A stretch of DNA of 64,000 nucleotides. Source: Alphaproteobacteria bacterium (lineage in GTDB: Bacteria; Pseudomonadota; Alphaproteobacteria; MPNO01; UBA2964). The number at the start of each line of letters is the position of its first letter. Positions within the stretch are counted from its first letter, which is position 1. The notes under the pieces were generated by a model. It searched no databases. It saw only the letters and a list, made by a program, of their open reading frames with translations, and had not been told where the DNA came from. Positions 17,736 through 27,481 of the stretch are shown in pieces. Made by a program: the position numbers and the translations under genes. The stretch is from positions 75,869-139,868 of the forward strand of contig WLWZ01000011.1 of assembly GCA_012103315.1 (NCBI GenBank), given 5' to 3'.

Positions 17736-20387
17736 ATGACAACGACCAATGAAATTAGAACGGCCTTTCTCGATTATTTCGGGAAGAATGGGCATGAAAT
17801 TGTGTCGTCTTCGCCTCTGGTGCCGCACAACGATCCGACTTTGCTTTTTACTAATGCCGGGATGGTTCAGTTTAAAAACGTCTTTACCGGATTAGAGACG
17901 CGCGAGTACGCAACGGCAACGACGTCCCAAAAATGTGTTCGAGCCGGTGGAAAACATAATGACTTAGAGAATGTTGGTTACACGGCCCGGCACCATACGT
18001 TCTTTGAAATGCTCGGCAATTTTTCCTTTGGTGATTATTTCAAAGAGCGTGCCATCGAATTGGCGTGGAACTTGATTACCGACGACTTTGCAATCGATAA
18101 AAGCCGTTTGCTGGTGACTGTTTATCACGAAGATGATGACGCCTTCGACCTTTGGAAAAAAATTGCCGGTTTACCTGATGATCGCATTATCCGAATAGCA
18201 ACCAGCGACAATTTTTGGGCCATGGGCGAAACAGGACCTTGTGGCCCGTGTTCTGAAATTTTCTATGATCATGGTGATCATATTCCCGGCGGCCCCCCCG
18301 GCAGCGCTGATGAAGACGGGGACCGATTTATCGAAATTTGGAATCTCGTCTTCATGCAGTACGAGCAAATCACACTCGATAGCAGGCAGAACCTGCCAAA
18401 ACCGAGCATTGATACAGGCATGGGGCTGGAGCGTATTTCGGCGCTGATGCAGGGGTCTCATGACAATTATAATACTGATACCTTTCGAGCGCTAATCGTG
18501 GCATCGGCGGAAGCAGCAAAAGTTGACCCATACGGACCTCAGAATGTATCCAACCGCGTTATTGCGGATCATTTGCGGGCAAGCTCATTTTTAATTGCCG
18601 ATGGTGTTCTTCCATCCAACGAGGGGCGCGGCTACGTTCTCCGGCGGATTATGCGGCGTGGTATGCGCCACGCCCACATGATGGGTTGCCAAGATCCTCT
18701 TTTGTTTAAACTTGTCCCAGCCCTGATTAGGCAAATGGGTATTGCTTATCCCGAGTTAACCCGGGCAGAAGCGCTTATTACTGAAACACTGCAACTCGAA
18801 GAAGCCCGTTTTAAGCAGACGCTTGACCGGGGTCTCAAACTTCTGACGGAAGAAACTGACCGACTCGGTGATAAAGAAGCGTTGCCTGGTGAAATCGCCT
18901 TTCGTCTTTATGACACCTTTGGTTTTCCGTTAGATTTAACGCAAGACGTATTGCGGGCTCAAGGACGGCCAGTTGATACGGACGGATTTGATGTTGCTAT
19001 GCAAAAGCAACGCGAGGATGCCAGAAAAGCTTGGGCTGGCTCAGGCGAAGCTGCAGATGAATCAGTCTGGTTTGATATTCGCGAGAACACGGGTGCGACT
19101 GAGTTCTTAGGCTATAATAATGAGTTCAGTGAAGGTCAGATATTGGCCATTGTTAAGGACGGCGCGCGTGTCGAAGCAGCTAATGCCGGTGATGAGATCG
19201 CCGTTATTGTCAATCAAACGCCGTTTTATGCTGAATCCGGCGGACAAATGGGGGATGTCGGAACTTTGCTAGGGGATGGTGAAGCTGTTTTAGCTGTTAC
19301 CGATACCCAAAAAAAAGTTGGCGATCTTCACGTCCATATTGGCACCCTTTCTGGTGGCTCAATGACCGTTGAAGACGTCGTAGAAATGCGGGTGGAGCCT
19401 GATCGACGCGCTGGTCTTCGTGGGCATCATTCAGCAACACATCTTCTACACGCGGCGTTAAGGGAGCGCCTGGGTGATCACGTTACCCAGAAGGGATCTT
19501 TGGTTGCGCCGGATCGGTTGCGCTTTGATATTAGTCATCCAAAGGCGATAAATGCCGATGATATGGCGGAGGTCACAAATAATGTTAACCGCCAGATACG
19601 AGGAAATAGCGAAGTCGTCACCCGTTTGATGAGCCCTGACGAAGCTATTGAAACCGGGGCGATGGCCCTGTTTGGCGAAAAATATGGTGACGAAGTTCGC
19701 GTTGTAACAATGGGTAATCAAGATAATGCGCCTTATTCCGTGGAACTTTGCGGCGGAACCCATGTTGGCCGGACAGGAGATATTGGTCCATTTCGAATCA
19801 TCTCTGAAAGCGCTGTTGCCGCTGGGGTACGACGCATTGAGGCGGTGACCGGTCAGGCGGCGTTGACACAAATGGCTGAAACAGAAGCTCAGATGCAGGA
19901 AGTGGCTTCTTTGTTGAATGTCTCATCGGGACAAGTCGCAGAACGTATTACAGCTCTCTTAGAGGAGCGTAAAAAGCTCGAGAGCGATCTATCTGAGACA
20001 AGGCGTAAATTGGCGACCGGTGGTGGTAATGCCGGTGCAGGTGATGCGGGGGTTAAAGACGTGGCCGGTGTTTCTTTCGCTGGACGTGTCTTGGAAGGAA
20101 TTCCGGCACGAGACCTGAAATCTTTCGCTGATGACCTTAAAAAACAAATTGGATCTGGCGTCGTCGCTATTTGCGGAACGGATGACGGTAAGGCATCGCT
20201 TGTTGTTGGCGTAACGGAAGATATGACGGAGAAATTTGATGCGGTTTCACTTGTCCGCATCGGTTCGGCTGTGCTCGGTGGTAAGGGTGGTGGCGGACGT
20301 CCTGATATGGCGCAGGCGGGCGGGCCAGATGCTGAGAATGCGCCAAAGGCACTCGAAGCGATAGAAAAGGTGATCGCGGCGACTTAA
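17736..20387 (+). CDS. alaS: Alanine--tRNA ligase
   Basis: An 883-residue alanyl-tRNA synthetase of standard length. The class II catalytic core is at the N-terminus ([33 protein letters not shown]). The editing domain contains the zinc-ligand pair [12 protein letters not shown] near residue 570 and the CGGTHV motif near residue 675. The C-terminal oligomerisation domain starts after a coiled coil and ends with a Gly-rich [16 protein letters not shown] segment typical of C-Ala. The enzyme charges tRNA-Ala and hydrolyses mischarged Ser and Gly. The recA-alaS order is common in alphaproteobacteria. The recA terminator makes an independent alaS promoter likely. Confidence 0.98.
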   Translation: MTTTNEIRTAFLDYFGKNGHEIVSSSPLVPHNDPTLLFTNAGMVQFKNVFTGLETREYATATTSQKCVRAGGKHNDLENVGYTARHHTFFEMLGNFSFGDYFKERAIELAWNLITDDFAIDKSRLLVTVYHEDDDAFDLWKKIAGLPDDRIIRIATSDNFWAMGETGPCGPCSEIFYDHGDHIPGGPPGSADEDGDRFIEIWNLVFMQYEQITLDSRQNLPKPSIDTGMGLERISALMQGSHDNYNTDTFRALIVASAEAAKVDPYGPQNVSNRVIADHLRASSFLIADGVLPSNEGRGYVLRRIMRRGMRHAHMMGCQDPLLFKLVPALIRQMGIAYPELTRAEALITETLQLEEARFKQTLDRGLKLLTEETDRLGDKEALPGEIAFRLYDTFGFPLDLTQDVLRAQGRPVDTDGFDVAMQKQREDARKAWAGSGEAADESVWFDIRENTGATEFLGYNNEFSEGQILAIVKDGARVEAANAGDEIAVIVNQTPFYAESGGQMGDVGTLLGDGEAVLAVTDTQKKVGDLHVHIGTLSGGSMTVEDVVEMRVEPDRRAGLRGHHSATHLLHAALRERLGDHVTQKGSLVAPDRLRFDISHPKAINADDMAEVTNNVNRQIRGNSEVVTRLMSPDEAIETGAMALFGEKYGDEVRVVTMGNQDNAPYSVELCGGTHVGRTGDIGPFRIISESAVAAGVRRIEAVTGQAALTQMAETEAQMQEVASLLNVSSGQVAERITALLEERKKLESDLSETRRKLATGGGNAGAGDAGVKDVAGVSFAGRVLEGIPARDLKSFADDLKKQIGSGVVAICGTDDGKASLVVGVTEDMTEKFDAVSLVRIGSAVLGGKGGGGRPDMAQAGGPDAENAPKALEAIEKVIAAT

Positions 20388-20401
20388 CCCCCTATCTGGA
20401 A

Positions 20402-20983
20402 TTAAAGGCGAGCCAAATCCGTATTGATCGGGTTTTGTTGAATCTTTTCCAATGTGGGGATCACTTCGTTTGAAGTATTCACTAATTCATAGAGGTTCCG
20501 TGTAGGCGGTGCGGCAAATCCGTGATCTATCGTAGCGGCGATAAGGTCATCCAGTTTTTGCCAATAATTTTTAATATTCAGAATCACAATTGGCTTGTTG
20601 TGCATGCCAAGTTGTTTCCATGTGATCACTTCAAGTGCTTCTTCCAGTGTGCCGACTCCTCCGGGTAGCACCACAATACCATCGGCCAAATCAAACATCC
20701 TATTTTTGCGTTCATGCATGCTACCCACTACTTCCAGCCGGGTTAACTTCGGATGGCCGAGCTCGCGTTCCTGGAGATAATCCGGAATGACCCCCGTTAC
20801 ATCTCCATTTGTTTTCAAAACGCTGTTAGCGACAACACCCATAAGTCCGGCTCCGCCGCCGCCATATATAAGCTTAATCTTGTTGTTCCCGAAGGATTTA
20901 CCTAATTCGGCTGCAGCAGTACGAAATTCTGGGTCATGGCCGGGGGAGGCACCACAGAAAACGCAGACTGATTGAATACTCAT
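20402..20983 (-). CDS. LOG-family nucleotide 5'-monophosphate phosphoribohydrolase
   Basis: A 193-residue Rossmann-fold protein of the LOG (TIGR00730) family. Markers are VCVFCGASPGHDPEF at the N-terminus, YGGGGAGLMGVVANSVL, and the signature PGGVGTLEEALEVITW near residue 108 with its catalytic Glu. The family releases ribose 5-phosphate from cytokinin or purine nucleotides; some members were formerly called lysine decarboxylase by error. It is cytosolic. It converges on alaS, with 14 bases between the stops. Confidence 0.9.
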   Translation of the reverse strand: MSIQSVCVFCGASPGHDPEFRTAAAELGKSFGNNKIKLIYGGGGAGLMGVVANSVLKTNGDVTGVIPDYLQERELGHPKLTRLEVVGSMHERKNRMFDLADGIVVLPGGVGTLEEALEVITWKQLGMHNKPIVILNIKNYWQKLDDLIAATIDHGFAAPPTRNLYELVNTSNEVIPTLEKIQQNPINTDLARL

Positions 20984-21134
20984 TTTAATTTCATATCACG
21001 AATCTGAATTCATTTAGACGATAAATAGCCCAGAAAGGGTTGCAAGAATTGCTTTCAAATGGTGGGATAGGGTATTAGTAGCGCTGTTTAGAGCGCATAA
21101 TTTAATAAACGCAGTTTATTTTGGGGAGAGGGTT

Positions 21135-21608
21135 ATGACATCTTTTATCAAGCCACTAATGGTAGCGGCAATTAGCATTGGATTACTGGCTGGTTGTCTT
21201 GCCGAGGATAAGAAACCTAAATCGACGTTATCGCAGGCAACCAAAGTCAAAGTGGCGATGATGAAAGAATTGTGCACACATTCAGGTTCGATCGCACGAT
21301 ATCTGAAAGGTCACAAAAACCCAAAGCGGGAAGCACGTTTGGGTACGCCCGCGGATATGGAGCTTCGCGCAGTTGCCATGCAAGGCCTGGCAAAACGGCT
21401 TAAATATGGCTCGGTTGCTTTCTATGCAGCGCAGCTTGAAGAGGCAGGTGCGAGTGGCAGCAAGAGTGCCGTAAAAGAGGAATTTGGTCCGGTGGCCGGT
21501 GGCATTGCAGGTGCCATCAAGCTTGACCGTGGTAGGAAAACGTACGGGAAATGCGCCTGTAAGAAATACAAATTCAAATGTAAGGCACCTAAGAAAAAGA
21601 AAAAATAG
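21135..21608 (+). CDS. Putative lipoprotein with polylysine tail
   Basis: A 157-residue protein with a lipoprotein signal (LMVAAISIGLLAGC, lipobox LLAGC near residue 21). The mature part has Cys in ELCTH, a Gly/Ala-rich helix-like stretch (GPVAGGIAGAIKLDRG) and a strikingly basic Cys-containing end: KCACKKYKFKCKAP followed by five Lys. No family is recognised. The tail could contact anionic lipid, LPS or peptidoglycan. It is followed by two hairpins, the second a terminator, so it is probably a single-gene transcript. Confidence 0.7.
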   Translation: MTSFIKPLMVAAISIGLLAGCLAEDKKPKSTLSQATKVKVAMMKELCTHSGSIARYLKGHKNPKREARLGTPADMELRAVAMQGLAKRLKYGSVAFYAAQLEEAGASGSKSAVKEEFGPVAGGIAGAIKLDRGRKTYGKCACKKYKFKCKAPKKKKK

Positions 21609-21625
21609 GTGCTGCAGATGGTTTA

Positions 21626-21688
21626 GTCCCTGAACACCAACAGGGACCACATAATGAGGGCGCTACTGTAAAGGTGGCGCCCTTTTTT
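21626..21688 (+). terminator. Tandem hairpins ending in an intrinsic terminator
   Basis: A first perfect hairpin GTCCCTG / CAGGGAC (21626-21647, eight-base loop) has no T tract. The second, GGGCGCTAC / GTGGCGCCC (21658-21682, one wobble pair), is followed by six T and should terminate the lipoprotein transcript. Confidence 0.85.
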
Positions 21689-21829
21689 GTGATCAGTTTG
21701 GGCGGGAGATGCAAATTTTGTGCTGCGATATCGAATAAAGCGCATCTACAAATTGTTGTATCTTAACAGGGGATGGAAACAGCTTTCCCACTTGAGATTA
21801 CGTGCTCGGACTTATGAAGGAAGATCATA

Positions 21830-22696
21830 ATGAAAGTCAGATTGGGTTGGAGTGTCGCTATCATCATATTCATGGGTGCCTCGATGGCTATGGCCCAAGA
21901 AAAAGTGATGTCCAAAGGGGAGGTTTTATTCTCGGCCGGTGGATGCGGCAACTGCCATACAGATGTAGAGAGTAAAGGCCCGTTTTTGGCTGGGGGAAGA
22001 AAGCTAGAGACCCCGTTTGGAGCATTTTATGCGCCAAACATTACAAAAGACAAAAAGCACGGAATCGGGAATTGGTCGGACGCGGATTTTATTCAAGCGG
22101 TTCGAAAGGGCGTGGCGCCCGACGGAAGTCATTATTTTCCTGTATTTCCCTATCCAGCCTTTACCGATATGACCGATAGCGATCTCAAAGCCATTAAAGA
22201 TTATATTTTTACGCTTCCAGCTGTCGCTAAGGCGAACAAACCACACGGCGTCTCCTTTCCATTCAATATTCGATTTGGCCAATTTTTTTGGAAACTATTG
22301 TATTTCTCTGAGGGGCCATACAAAGCTGATCCAAAAAAGTCTAAAGAGTGGAACCGTGGCGCGTATCTTTCGCGCGCCGTGGTGCATTGTGGTGAATGCC
22401 ATACGCCGCGGTCGATACTTGGCGGAATTAAAAATGATTATTGGTATGCCGGTACACCTGAAGGTGAAGGACCAGAGGGCGAGGGGGCGCCAAACATTAC
22501 GCCACACATCGATAACGGTATTGGAAAATGGTCGCTAGAAGAGATCGTTACCTATTTGGAATCGGGTGAGGACCCGACGGGGGACTATGCCGGTTCGTTA
22601 ATGGCGGAGGTCATCGAAAATGGAACGGCGAAACTTTCCCCGGCGGATCGAAAAGCGATCGCGGTTTATTTAAAAACTCTGAAACCCTTGCCATAA
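21830..22696 (+). CDS. Dihaem c-type cytochrome
   Basis: A 288-residue exported cytochrome. A signal peptide (LGWSVAIIIFMGASMAMA) ends near residue 23. Two CxxCH haem sites are present, CGNCH near residue 44 and CGECH near residue 188, each heading a cytochrome c domain; likely axial Met residues lie in the later part of each domain. The arrangement, including PFGAFYAPNITKDKKHGIG and the repeated APNITPHIDNGIGKWS, resembles the cytochrome subunits of membrane-bound alcohol or sugar dehydrogenases, which pass electrons to the respiratory chain. No dehydrogenase partner is next to it. GAAGGA precedes the ATG. Confidence 0.85.
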   Translation: MKVRLGWSVAIIIFMGASMAMAQEKVMSKGEVLFSAGGCGNCHTDVESKGPFLAGGRKLETPFGAFYAPNITKDKKHGIGNWSDADFIQAVRKGVAPDGSHYFPVFPYPAFTDMTDSDLKAIKDYIFTLPAVAKANKPHGVSFPFNIRFGQFFWKLLYFSEGPYKADPKKSKEWNRGAYLSRAVVHCGECHTPRSILGGIKNDYWYAGTPEGEGPEGEGAPNITPHIDNGIGKWSLEEIVTYLESGEDPTGDYAGSLMAEVIENGTAKLSPADRKAIAVYLKTLKPLP

Positions 22697-22782
22697 TCTC
22701 TCGCGTTGTGCCGACGCAGTTAGAGCGTTAATCTGGCCCATGGTGAAGTCGACGTTGCGGTAATTATCGGGAGATTTAACCT

Positions 22783-23874
22783 GTGAATCGCGCATATTTA
22801 TTTGGTGGCATTGGCGCCGCGACCTTATTGGTTGCATTGGCGCTTACTCATCTTTTGGAAAACGATCCGGCGCCGAAGTTGCCGACGGTCGCAGCGCCCA
22901 CCATACCGAGTGCTCCGGCGACGGAACAAAAGAAGCCGACCCCTTCCAACCTGGTGAGCAAGCCAAAAATTGTGACACCGAAAGCTGTCGCGCCGCCGGT
23001 CAAATCTGTATCACCTGTTAAACCAAGCTTTGATGTGGTGCGTGTAAATCCACAAGGTGATGCTGTTATCGCGGGCAGGGCGGCACCCAATGCACAGGTT
23101 ACGGTTAAAACAGGTGATAAAGTCGTCGGGACCGTAAAGTCAGACCCCCGCGGTGAATGGGTGTTAGTCCCGAAAAAGCCTTTGCAATCGGGGAACCGGG
23201 AGCTCTCGTTAACATCAAGAATAGGCGTAGAAGCCGAGGCGTCTTCAGATAAGAAAGTTGTGCTGATAGTTCCAAAACGCCAGAAAGATCTGGGCGATAC
23301 AAAAGCTGGTGTAGCCGACGGAGCGTTAGCCGTTTTGGTTCCTAAAAAGGGTAAAGGGCCGAGCGTCGTGATTCAGCGACCTGGTGCCCGTAAAGCGCTT
23401 AATAGCACTCAAAAAACGGCGCCGGGTTACAAATTATCTATCGAGGCAATCGATTATGATGATGTTGGCAGGGTAACCGTTGGTGGTAAGGCCACCGCAA
23501 ATGCCCGACTACACCTCTATATTGATAACAAACTTGTTGGTTCAACGGAGGCTAACACCAAAGGGCAGTGGCATGTTTCACCCGCTGACAATTTGGCCCC
23601 TGGATTATACTCGTTGCGGGCTGATCGAGTAGGTGAACAGGGCAAGGTCATGACAAGAGTCGAGACCCGATTTGCACGATCTGCGCCATTGAGGAAGGGG
23701 CCAGCTAAAGGGGTTGTTCTTGTTAAAACAGGGAACAGCTTGTGGCGAATAGCGCGTGAAGCCTACGGTGCGGGAATTCAATATACGGTTATTTATGAAG
23801 CGAACCGGGAACAGATTCGGGATCCTGACCTTATTTACCCTGGACAGGTCTTCTTCGTTCCAAAAGTAAACTAA
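22783..23874 (+). CDS. LysM protein with two Ig-like modules
   Basis: A 363-residue protein starting at GTG 22783, behind GGGAGA. A single N-terminal hydrophobic helix (AYLFGGIGAATLLVALALTH) serves as signal anchor, followed by a Pro/Lys-rich linker. Two similar beta-sandwich repeats occur near residues 80-140 and 220-300: AGRAAPNAQVTVKTGDKVVG and GGKATANARLHLYIDNKLVG, both ending with a Gly-Glu/Gln-Trp strand. The C-terminus is a LysM domain (VKTGNSLWRIAREAYGAGIQ to DLIYPGQVFFVP), which binds peptidoglycan. It is likely an inner-membrane-anchored periplasmic protein reaching the cell wall. Its stop overlaps the convergent gene by four bases. Confidence 0.82.
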   Translation: MNRAYLFGGIGAATLLVALALTHLLENDPAPKLPTVAAPTIPSAPATEQKKPTPSNLVSKPKIVTPKAVAPPVKSVSPVKPSFDVVRVNPQGDAVIAGRAAPNAQVTVKTGDKVVGTVKSDPRGEWVLVPKKPLQSGNRELSLTSRIGVEAEASSDKKVVLIVPKRQKDLGDTKAGVADGALAVLVPKKGKGPSVVIQRPGARKALNSTQKTAPGYKLSIEAIDYDDVGRVTVGGKATANARLHLYIDNKLVGSTEANTKGQWHVSPADNLAPGLYSLRADRVGEQGKVMTRVETRFARSAPLRKGPAKGVVLVKTGNSLWRIAREAYGAGIQYTVIYEANREQIRDPDLIYPGQVFFVPKVN

Positions 23875-24311
23875 TCCGCTGCGGCGGTAGAATTTCGGCA
23901 GTCATTTACGAGATCGCAAATTGGTTTGAGGGCGACTGAAATTACAGTACCACCCGCCGCGACCATTGCGGGCGACGGAATCCCATTAAAGGCTATCTGA
24001 CCTCGTATGACGATTGACTGGCTACGATCCAAGGATATATCGGCGTAGGGAATTTGTGTATTTGCATCAACAATTTTACTGAGCTGTTGCCGTAGATCTT
24101 TAGATTCAACGCTATAAGGCAGTTCACCTAGTCGTCCTAAAACAACCATTTGGGCGCCGCCGCCTGGATTCCGACGAATTGCTGCATCAAAGACCGTCTC
24201 GAAGGCATTAAATCGGAAGGTCGCTGGAATCGGCATGCAATGCGATGACAACAACATGGAGTCGCTGTCTATCGCGTTTTCTTCTTCGAAATCTTGCACT
24301 GCTTCGGTCAT
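23871..24311 (-). CDS. Hypothetical protein
   Basis: A 146-residue protein without signal peptide or membrane helix. It contains ATFRFNAFETVFDAAIRR, GAQMVVLGRLGELPY and IVIRGQIAFNGIPSPAMVAA, which read like a mixed alpha/beta fold, but I cannot place it in a family. It overlaps the LysM gene by four bases at the 3' end and faces a short spacer before the acyl-CoA ligase gene, which is also on the minus strand, so the two could share a transcript. No function is proposed. Confidence 0.6.
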   Translation of the reverse strand: MTEAVQDFEEENAIDSDSMLLSSHCMPIPATFRFNAFETVFDAAIRRNPGGGAQMVVLGRLGELPYSVESKDLRQQLSKIVDANTQIPYADISLDRSQSIVIRGQIAFNGIPSPAMVAAGGTVISVALKPICDLVNDCRNSTAAAD

Positions 24312-24420
24312 CGGCTGAACGATTACCCACGGTTTATGGTTTGGCGGTATCCCGCTTAACCTTCCTAAATACCCCCCTTAAGATACCGTTAAGCGCGTCC
24401 GAAAACCCGTGCGTTCTCGC

Positions 24421-25989
24421 CTAGTTATTTTCCGCCCACAACTTTTTAAGATCGTCGCGCAAAACCTTGCCACGATCTGATTTTGGCAATTGTTCGACGA
24501 GGTAGGCACTTTTAGGCGATTTGAATTCCGGTAACGTTTGACCGCAATGTGCCAGCACTTCCTGATCTGTAATATTTTCCCCTGGCTTAACGACAATATA
24601 ACAAGCGACTTCTTCGCCATAAATCTTGTCAGGAATGCCAATTGCTGCGGCCTCGCGAATTTTGGGGTGTTGCATCAAGACGTTGTCGATCTCAAGCGGC
24701 GCGATGTTTACCCCACCGCGAATAATCAAATCTTTCGTCCTCCCGGTAACGCGAACGAAGCCATCATCATCGATTATGGCAAGATCCCCGGTTCGCATGC
24801 GGACAGTCCTTTGATCTTCCCAATCGCCTTCGGGAGAAATTGTTGCAACACATGTTTGCGGGCCGCCAATGGTAACTTCACCTTCTGTGCCTGGGGGACA
24901 TCCCTCTTCAGCAGAATCAACAATCAAAAATTCTTGATGTTTCGCAGGCGGTCCTACGGTACCCATTTGTCGTTTGTAATGGCGGTTTCCACAGATCCAG
25001 CCAGCTTCTGACATGCCATAAAGCTGCAGAAGGGTGACGCCATACATTTCCTCGAATTGTTTCCATTGCTCTGGTGACAATGGTGCCGTTGAGCAGGTCA
25101 TCAATCTAAGCGAGGGGATATCGTCAGCAGTTACACCAGTTGGTTCATTGAGAAGCATATTAACGACGGTCGGAACGCCAGCAGCAAATGTCAGCTCGTG
25201 TGTTTTGATCCAATCGAAAAAGCGGCTACGGGAAAACCGAGGTCCCATGTACATTGAAAGCCCGGTTTCAATCCAGGGCATCAGGCTAAGAACCTGAGCG
25301 GAGTTCCAACCAAAAGAGCGGTATTCCAACGTACGATCGTCGCCAGTTAGTCCCAGAAAATCAATCGTATTCAATCCATTTAGCCAATAGGCCATGTGAT
25401 TATAGACAACACATTTGGGCCGCGAGGTGGTGCCAGACGTGCAAAAGATACAGGAAATGTCATCGGGCCCATTCTCACTTTCTACCGCAATTTGATTGTC
25501 CGTCTTAGAAACAGCGGTAAAAAACTCGGTGTTATCATTTTTGGAGTTGGTTTCGTTTTCCCACCGATCAAACCGTATGACCTCACCAATAACGCCATCC
25601 GTCAAAGCGCCTCCATCAAGGTCTGTGTGCCAGAGTGTTAGCTTGGGCTCAATGGATTGTAGCAGTTCATTGATATGGCTGGCGTTAATTTCGACGTTTA
25701 GAGGACAGACAACTGCACCAAGGCGCCAAATTCCCATCCAGATAATCATTTTATCAAGGCTTTCATCTGCAAGGAGGCCAATTCGGTCCCCTTTTTGGAC
25801 GCCGCGGGAGACAAGATAGCGGGCAATTTGGTCAGCACTATCCGCTAGTTCCCCCCAACTAATGGAGCGGTCCTGCTCGAGATCGTAAAGTGCAATTTTA
25901 TCAGGATGTTGCTGGCGATATTTATCTAGAACGCCGCGGATTGATAGAAACGGTATGGTCAGTTCGGGTTGGGTAAATTGGTGCGCCAC
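24421..25989 (-). CDS. AMP-forming acyl-CoA synthetase/ligase
   Basis: A 522-residue member of the ANL superfamily. The core motifs are CTSGTTSRPK (AMP-binding loop, near residue 185), YGMSEAGW (A5), RTGDLAIIDDDGFV (A7) and GRTKDLIIRGGVNIAPLEID (A8). The C-terminal catalytic Lys lies in LPKSDRGKVLRDDL. It should activate a carboxylic acid through acyl-AMP and load it onto CoA; chain length and substrate are not predictable. No acyl carrier protein or dehydrogenase gene is adjacent. The PEP-CTERM gene is divergent from it, 460 bases away. Some exosortase-associated loci contain acyl-CoA ligases of similar length, but I see nothing specific to that subgroup. Confidence 0.88.
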   Translation of the reverse strand: MAHQFTQPELTIPFLSIRGVLDKYRQQHPDKIALYDLEQDRSISWGELADSADQIARYLVSRGVQKGDRIGLLADESLDKMIIWMGIWRLGAVVCPLNVEINASHINELLQSIEPKLTLWHTDLDGGALTDGVIGEVIRFDRWENETNSKNDNTEFFTAVSKTDNQIAVESENGPDDISCIFCTSGTTSRPKCVVYNHMAYWLNGLNTIDFLGLTGDDRTLEYRSFGWNSAQVLSLMPWIETGLSMYMGPRFSRSRFFDWIKTHELTFAAGVPTVVNMLLNEPTGVTADDIPSLRLMTCSTAPLSPEQWKQFEEMYGVTLLQLYGMSEAGWICGNRHYKRQMGTVGPPAKHQEFLIVDSAEEGCPPGTEGEVTIGGPQTCVATISPEGDWEDQRTVRMRTGDLAIIDDDGFVRVTGRTKDLIIRGGVNIAPLEIDNVLMQHPKIREAAAIGIPDKIYGEEVACYIVVKPGENITDQEVLAHCGQTLPEFKSPKSAYLVEQLPKSDRGKVLRDDLKKLWAENN

Positions 25990-26452
25990 ATGTGCCTCGA
26001 AAATTTGAATTGAGAGGCCGTATTGTTTTCAGCTGGCGACTGTGCGTCAAGAGGCAGGAAGGGCAGTTTGTCCGATAGATGCATAGGTAACCGGTTGAAT
26101 CGGCATTTTTCTAAGTATCGGAAACAAACGTTTGCAACGGTATTTAGAGCTCGAATTTGTCACAAAATTGTGCTAAAAAGTCGCGTGTAAGTAGCGAAGT
26201 TTCCGTAGGGGGGGCATTTCTATGACCTGTTTCGTGTGCGTGAAGGGTAAAAAAGAGTAAGAAAATTGTTAGATTAAGTATTTGGTGCAAAATGAAACAA
26301 GATTGTCTAAGGATGTCGGAATTCTTAACATTTCGGACAGGGTAACTCTTAGAGAGTTTGAATTCATCATTGTAAACAAGTGCTTATAAAAATTGGCATA
26401 TTTCTTGCCTAAATAACGGTTAAGTAAGTAATAAGAGTTGGTTTTTGTTAAT
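25990..26452. other. Non-coding spacer upstream of the PEP-CTERM gene
   Basis: About 460 bases between divergent genes, AT-rich toward the right. It contains a short palindrome CACAAAATTGTG near 26160, three TGTC/GACA words at 26304-26307, 26314-26317 and 26336-26339, and the sigma-54 promoter listed separately. No protein gene was found. Confidence 0.6.
26394..26408 (+). promoter_or_regulatory. Candidate sigma-54 (-24/-12) promoter for the PEP-CTERM gene
   Basis: TGGCAT-ATTTC-TTGC matches the RpoN consensus TGGCAC-N5-TTGC with the GG and GC elements at the required spacing and one mismatch. Transcription would start near 26420, some 30 bases before the ATG at 26453. PEP-CTERM genes in other bacteria are associated with a PrsK/PrsR two-component system whose regulator is of the sigma-54-dependent type, so the promoter class fits. 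The TGTC/GACA words 55-90 bases upstream are possible activator sites but this is speculative. Confidence 0.65.
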
Positions 26453-27361
26453 ATGGCTTTCGGAATCAAAATGCTGAGTAAATTGCTCGCTTGCCGACGC
26501 TCCGTTTGGGGTGTGCTGGCAGCGGCTGTTTCTGCATTGCTGATTTTGGGTCAACCTGCACATGCGACTAATAGCTGGATTATTACCGGCGATGAAAATC
26601 ATCTGCCTTCATCACCGCCAATTGGCGGTATTCCGCAGGGCACAATAATTGACGACGAGTATAGCTCGACGGGCACTATCTCCGGTGACTCATCGCTTAC
26701 TGCGACTTTTGCGGGGCGGTGGAAAGACGGAAGCGGCAACGACACCAGTGGCTGGCGTCGTCCGATTGTCCTGTTTGATTCAAACAATCCAACAGGTGGT
26801 GATGGGGATTTCGGGGCACCGTTTACACATGTCACGACTGGACAGGTTAAGAATCCCAACAACATTATGATTTTGCATGAGCAATATAGTTCGTGCCGTA
26901 ATGCATCCGGGAGTTCGGTGGTCGGTTACACTAATACAAACGGTTGGACGCAAAACGCCGTGTCCTGCGATGGCCCAGATGATAATGCCTCTGGTGGTCG
27001 GTTCGAAATTACGTTTAATAAAGACATTATCCTTTCAAGTATTGACTTCTTTGATATTGAAGGTAGCGAAACAACCAATGATAACGAGATCAAGTTGTTC
27101 GATGCCAATGGCAACCAAATCATGGATAACGCCTTTTATACGCCTGATACAGGCGGTGATAACAAGTGGGCTGCAGTTGATTTTGGTGATGTTGGCGGCA
27201 TTCGAAGGATTGAGATCGGTTGTAAAGGGTCATGCGCCATTGGGGATATAGAAGGCAAAACTTCGGGACCCCCAGCAATCCCAGAACCGGCTGGCGTAGG
27301 ATTTCTTTTTGTTGGGCTGGGGTGGATGATGATGCGCCGCCGTCGGAATCTTGGCGTATAG
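26453..27361 (+). CDS. PEP-CTERM sorting-domain protein
   Basis: About 302 residues. The start is uncertain: ATG 26453 is chosen, 26471 is possible, and neither has a strong ribosome site. The signal peptide runs through SVWGVLAAAVSALLILG to AHA. The mature part is Gly, Asn, Asp and Ser rich and predicted beta, with Cys pairs (SSCRNA, VSCDG, GCKGSC). The C-terminus is a textbook PEP-CTERM tag: PEPAGVGFLFVGLGWMMM followed by RRRR. Such proteins are exported, recognised by an exosortase at the PEP motif, and probably attached to a surface glycan or released into the matrix. No exosortase gene is in the window. A sigma-54 promoter precedes and a terminator follows the gene. Confidence 0.88.
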   Translation: MAFGIKMLSKLLACRRSVWGVLAAAVSALLILGQPAHATNSWIITGDENHLPSSPPIGGIPQGTIIDDEYSSTGTISGDSSLTATFAGRWKDGSGNDTSGWRRPIVLFDSNNPTGGDGDFGAPFTHVTTGQVKNPNNIMILHEQYSSCRNASGSSVVGYTNTNGWTQNAVSCDGPDDNASGGRFEITFNKDIILSSIDFFDIEGSETTNDNEIKLFDANGNQIMDNAFYTPDTGGDNKWAAVDFGDVGGIRRIEIGCKGSCAIGDIEGKTSGPPAIPEPAGVGFLFVGLGWMMMRRRRNLGV

Positions 27362-27395
27362 GCTACTTATTGTGTTTACGACGACTTCAAGATTG

Positions 27396-27417
27396 AGCCG
27401 CTTCAGCGGCTTTTTTT
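27396..27417 (+). terminator. Intrinsic terminator after the PEP-CTERM gene
   Basis: AGCCGC-TTCA-GCGGCT followed by a run of seven T, 35 bases after the stop codon. A compact, perfect stem. Confidence 0.92.
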
Positions 27418-27481
27418 AATTCTATATCGTCATGTGGAATGCAAAACTGGGGGAGCTGATCTCTTAACTCCATTCGGTTTG

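Noticed and set aside
24421..25989. Exosortase-system acyl-CoA ligase
   Set aside because: The length is similar, but no exosortase genes are adjacent and nothing distinguishes it from other AMP-forming ligases.
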